This document shows positions 5,193-7,072 of a stretch of 7,072 nt of DNA, piece by piece (positions within the stretch are counted from its first letter, which is position 1; each line of letters opens with the position of its first letter). The notes under the pieces are model-generated. The model searched no databases, was not told the DNA's origin, and was given only the letters and a program-made list of their open reading frames with translations. This DNA comes from Myxococcales bacterium (lineage in GTDB: Bacteria > Myxococcota > Polyangia > Fen-1088): the NCBI GenBank assembly GCA_003157315.1, contig PMJE01000585.1, positions 1 to 7,072 on the forward strand. The letters run 5' to 3'. The translations under genes and the position numbers were made by a program.

Positions 5193-6974
5193 TCAATGCG
5201 GCGCGGGCTTGGCCGGCGGGGGCGGCGCTGGCGCCGGAACGGCAGGCCCAGGCTTCTTGCGGTACACGATCCAGGTTCCACTCTGGGCCAGGACCTCCAC
5301 GTTGCCTAGGTACGTCCCAAGCGGGTTGGTGCCCCGCGGTGGACTGCGCACAAAGAAGTAGTCAAAAACCGGCGGGGTTTTGCCAGCTGCGACGTCCATG
5401 GGGCTCCATGGGTTCGGCAAGACCGCGCCAGCAGGCTTTGCTGTGCAGGGGATGTCATGCATCCCGCAGTAGGGTAAAGGCGTCATGCTGCCAGGTGCGG
5501 ATCGGATGGCCACGTAGAGATAGGGCAGGCCCAGAAAAGCCGACTCCACCCGCATGACGCGCGAGCTGCGGTCGAACACCAGGCCCACTGCCTTGCCCCC
5601 CGGCGGTGTCTTGTGCAGCACCGCAACGAAGTCCGCGGTTTCCTTTGCGTACAGGCGATAGTGCACGATCAGTTGGTGGCCGTAGAGAGCGCACATGACC
5701 AGCGCAGGCAGGGGAACGAACAACCGAAGCACGCCGCATGCACGTGCTAGCCCCGCCGGCACCAACGCGATTGCCATGAGGGCGACCAGCACGGCGAAGC
5801 GCGGAAAGAACGTGGTCAGGCTGAGCTCGTTCAGGTGGTGCGGCAGCAATAGATAGGCGGCCACTGCACCGGCAAAGGCAACCAGGATGGCAGGCCACAC
5901 GCGCGGCTGCGGCGGTAGGGACTTCTGCTTCGGCAGGGCCACCCAGGCCAGCAAACCGGCGATCAGATAGACAGCGATCACAAGCAGCAGAGCTTTGCAC
6001 GCGCGCACGTCCACCTGATCGGCGAAGCCGCGCATGACATGCACCGGAATGACCGAGAGACGCTCATAGAAATCGCGCAAGAAGGTTCTGCCCCCGAGGT
6101 CCCCCAGGCGATGGCGCTTGACCAACGCCCAAACAACGGCAAGCGGGGGTCTGGGCGCTGCAGACGCGGAGCCCACTATTTGCCGATACGCCAGGGTGGC
6201 AAGAGCCGGCAACAGCGTGCTAGCCCCGAGCAGGCGTCGGCGCCAGGGCCGAGAAACCAAGAATGCAAACCCCAAGACCGCGCCCACACCGTAGAAGAAA
6301 TTCTGCAGGTGACACAGAAAGAGGAGCAAGGCCATCGCGGCTGCCCACAGCCAGCTCCGCCACACCTGTCCAGGCGGGCTGAAAAGGTGTTTCACCACCT
6401 GCGCCAGCAGCTGCACCAGCACCGGAACAGACAGCGCAAAGCTGATAAAGCCGTAGTGTAGCGTCAGGTTGTAGGCGAGCGGAAAGGCGAGCAGCGCCGG
6501 GACTCGGCTGCGACCACAGGCCGCGAGCAGCGACGCGGTCGAGAGTGGCATGGCCGCGATGTAGAGCGCCACGATCAGCTTGTGTGCAACGAGCAGGCTC
6601 ATCACCTTGCCGAGAGCGACCAGCATGAGGTAGTGAGCCGCATAGGGCGCCACGCGCAGGCTGCCCTGGTAGAAAGCCGCGTAGGGTGAGGCCAGCGAGC
6701 CGCGCTTGCCCAGCATGTCGGCCACCGCCAAGTGAAACGGCAAGTCCAGTCCGGGCAAGATCTCCGTGACGAAGAGCGGTGCCCAGTACAGGGGAAGCAG
6801 GGCAAGAAAGCAGACCGCGAAGAGCCTCGCATCGGCTGATATGGGCGAAAGGCCATCGACCAGCCAGCGCCGAATGCGTGCTTTCAACTCTGTGAGGGCC
6901 AAGGGAAAAGCTGTGTATACACCAACTCGACCATGGTTCGGACGTCGCCGGGTGACAAAGTCCCCTGCCAGCAC
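5193..6974 (-). CDS. Polytopic membrane protein, GT-C glycosyltransferase-like, 593 aa
   Basis: An inner-membrane protein with about ten hydrophobic segments, including residues 50-70, 115-130, 133-152, 160-192, 208-240, 247-265, 328-347, 360-377, 393-410 and 417-437. After the first segment comes an acidic loop motif, GLDLPFHLA (76-83). Its position matches that of the acidic residue in the first large outer loop of GT-C enzymes, which move sugars from lipid carriers. A TTFFPRFA motif lies at 387-394. Residues 440-573 form a hydrophilic, probably periplasmic domain ending in a beta-like stretch (VEVLAQSGTWIVYRK). A proline/alanine tail follows (573-593). The GT-C assignment is inferred from layout and is not certain; substrate is unknown. 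GTG at 6974 is chosen because AGGGA lies 6 nt upstream; a TTG at 6902 is an alternative. The gene is convergent with the truncated RCC1 gene (7-bp gap) and divergent from the gene at 7008. Confidence 0.8.
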   Translation of the reverse strand: MLAGDFVTRRRPNHGRVGVYTAFPLALTELKARIRRWLVDGLSPISADARLFAVCFLALLPLYWAPLFVTEILPGLDLPFHLAVADMLGKRGSLASPYAAFYQGSLRVAPYAAHYLMLVALGKVMSLLVAHKLIVALYIAAMPLSTASLLAACGRSRVPALLAFPLAYNLTLHYGFISFALSVPVLVQLLAQVVKHLFSPPGQVWRSWLWAAAMALLLFLCHLQNFFYGVGAVLGFAFLVSRPWRRRLLGASTLLPALATLAYRQIVGSASAAPRPPLAVVWALVKRHRLGDLGGRTFLRDFYERLSVIPVHVMRGFADQVDVRACKALLLVIAVYLIAGLLAWVALPKQKSLPPQPRVWPAILVAFAGAVAAYLLLPHHLNELSLTTFFPRFAVLVALMAIALVPAGLARACGVLRLFVPLPALVMCALYGHQLIVHYRLYAKETADFVAVLHKTPPGGKAVGLVFDRSSRVMRVESAFLGLPYLYVAIRSAPGSMTPLPYCGMHDIPCTAKPAGAVLPNPWSPMDVAAGKTPPVFDYFFVRSPPRGTNPLGTYLGNVEVLAQSGTWIVYRKKPGPAVPAPAPPPPAKPAPH

Positions 6975-6980
6975 CCGCGA

Positions 6981-6985
6981 TCCCT
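6981..6985 (-). promoter_or_regulatory. Ribosome binding site deciding the start at 6974
   Basis: On the minus strand AGGGA lies 6 nt before the GTG at 6974-6972. It is the best Shine-Dalgarno match near the upstream end of the membrane protein gene and is the reason for preferring the GTG over in-frame TTG codons downstream. Confidence 0.45.
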
Positions 6986-6989
6986 GTGG

Positions 6990-6996
6990 TATAGAT
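6990..6996 (+). promoter_or_regulatory. Possible -10 element of the gene at 7008
   Basis: TATAGAT resembles a -10 box, with CTGCCA at 6965-6970 as a weak -35 (four of six matches, 19-bp spacer). Transcription would then start about 5-7 nt before the ATG at 7008, giving an almost leaderless message; this fits the absence of a Shine-Dalgarno sequence there. The element lies inside the 33-bp spacer between two divergent genes and next to the other gene's ribosome site, so the two transcripts may overlap. Weak evidence. Confidence 0.3.
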
Positions 6997-7007
6997 TCCG
7001 CCGACCT

Positions 7008-7072
7008 ATGGGCCTCATGGATCTCTTCTCCAAGGAGAAGCGCGAGGAACGCGCGCTGGCGAACCTCATCAA
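7008..7072 (+). CDS. N-terminus of a probable HEAT-repeat protein (partial)
   Basis: Only 21 codons are visible before the window ends. They encode a charged, lysine/glutamate-rich start (MGLMDLFSKEKREERALANL) without a signal peptide, so the product is probably cytoplasmic. From memory of the family, the MGL-x-DLF-x-KxKREE-x-AL opening resembles myxobacterial HEAT-repeat proteins, which are helical scaffolds. No repeat is visible here, so this is a resemblance, not a proof. The ATG at 7008 is the first in frame and a second lies at 7017; neither has a clear ribosome site. It is divergent from the membrane protein gene. Confidence 0.5.
   Translation, partial: MGLMDLFSKEKREERALANLI

Noticed and set aside
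5186..5260. Shared terminator between the convergent genes
   Set aside because: The spacer is 7 bp. Nearby GC-rich inverted sequence (GGCGCTGGCGCC) lies inside the membrane protein's coding tail and has no T-run on either side.
6039..6461. Rightward 140-residue open frame
   Set aside because: It is antisense to the membrane protein gene. Its hydrophilic Q/R-rich composition is what the complement of codons for hydrophobic residues gives.
1..7072. CRISPR array, tRNA, rRNA or a complete multi-gene defence system
   Set aside because: No regularly spaced direct repeats, no cloverleaf-like or rRNA-like sequence, and no cluster of nuclease, helicase or toxin-antitoxin genes was seen. The HEPN-like gene alone does not make a system.

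Overview
The window reads as a stretch of a moderately GC-rich chromosome, most likely from a myxobacterium-like bacterium (Myxococcota / former Deltaproteobacteria). The clues are several secreted cysteine-rich lipoproteins, lipoproteins built from RCC1-type repeats behind a glycine-rich linker, a large membrane protein of the GT-C-like kind, and a final partial gene whose N-terminus resembles the HEAT-repeat proteins of that phylum. This placement comes from protein style alone; no rRNA or marker gene is present.

Layout, left to right. Positions 1-45 may hold the last codons of a rightward gene. Positions 46-577 hold no convincing gene but contain two closely spaced GCGATCGC octamers. A rightward gene (578-1225) encodes a soluble, mostly helical protein with HEPN-like features. 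Positions 1226-1504 contain nothing recognisable. A leftward, decayed group II intron-type reverse transcriptase fragment (1505-1888) follows, with a stop at codon 3, a frameshift and no catalytic core. It lies 24 bp past the end of a leftward cysteine-rich lipoprotein gene (1913-2392).

A roughly 550-bp divergent spacer separates that lipoprotein from a rightward 602-residue RCC1-repeat lipoprotein (2940-4748). This protein has 14 tandem repeats, each carrying an exact C-x9-C pair, so it may be two seven-bladed propellers. A second, unrelated-subtype RCC1 lipoprotein (4802-5185) follows and stops abruptly in its second repeat. It meets, tail to tail with a 7-bp gap, a leftward gene for a 593-residue polytopic membrane protein (5193-6974). 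Diverging from that gene, a rightward gene starts at 7008 and runs off the window.

No pathway or operon ties these genes together. The common theme is cell-surface or secreted proteins: three predicted lipoproteins, all cysteine-rich, beside a membrane protein with a likely periplasmic C-terminal domain. The RT remnant, the truncated RCC1 gene and the gene-poor stretches suggest a locus that has undergone rearrangement and decay. I saw no CRISPR array, tRNA, rRNA, complete mobile element or recognisable complete defence system.
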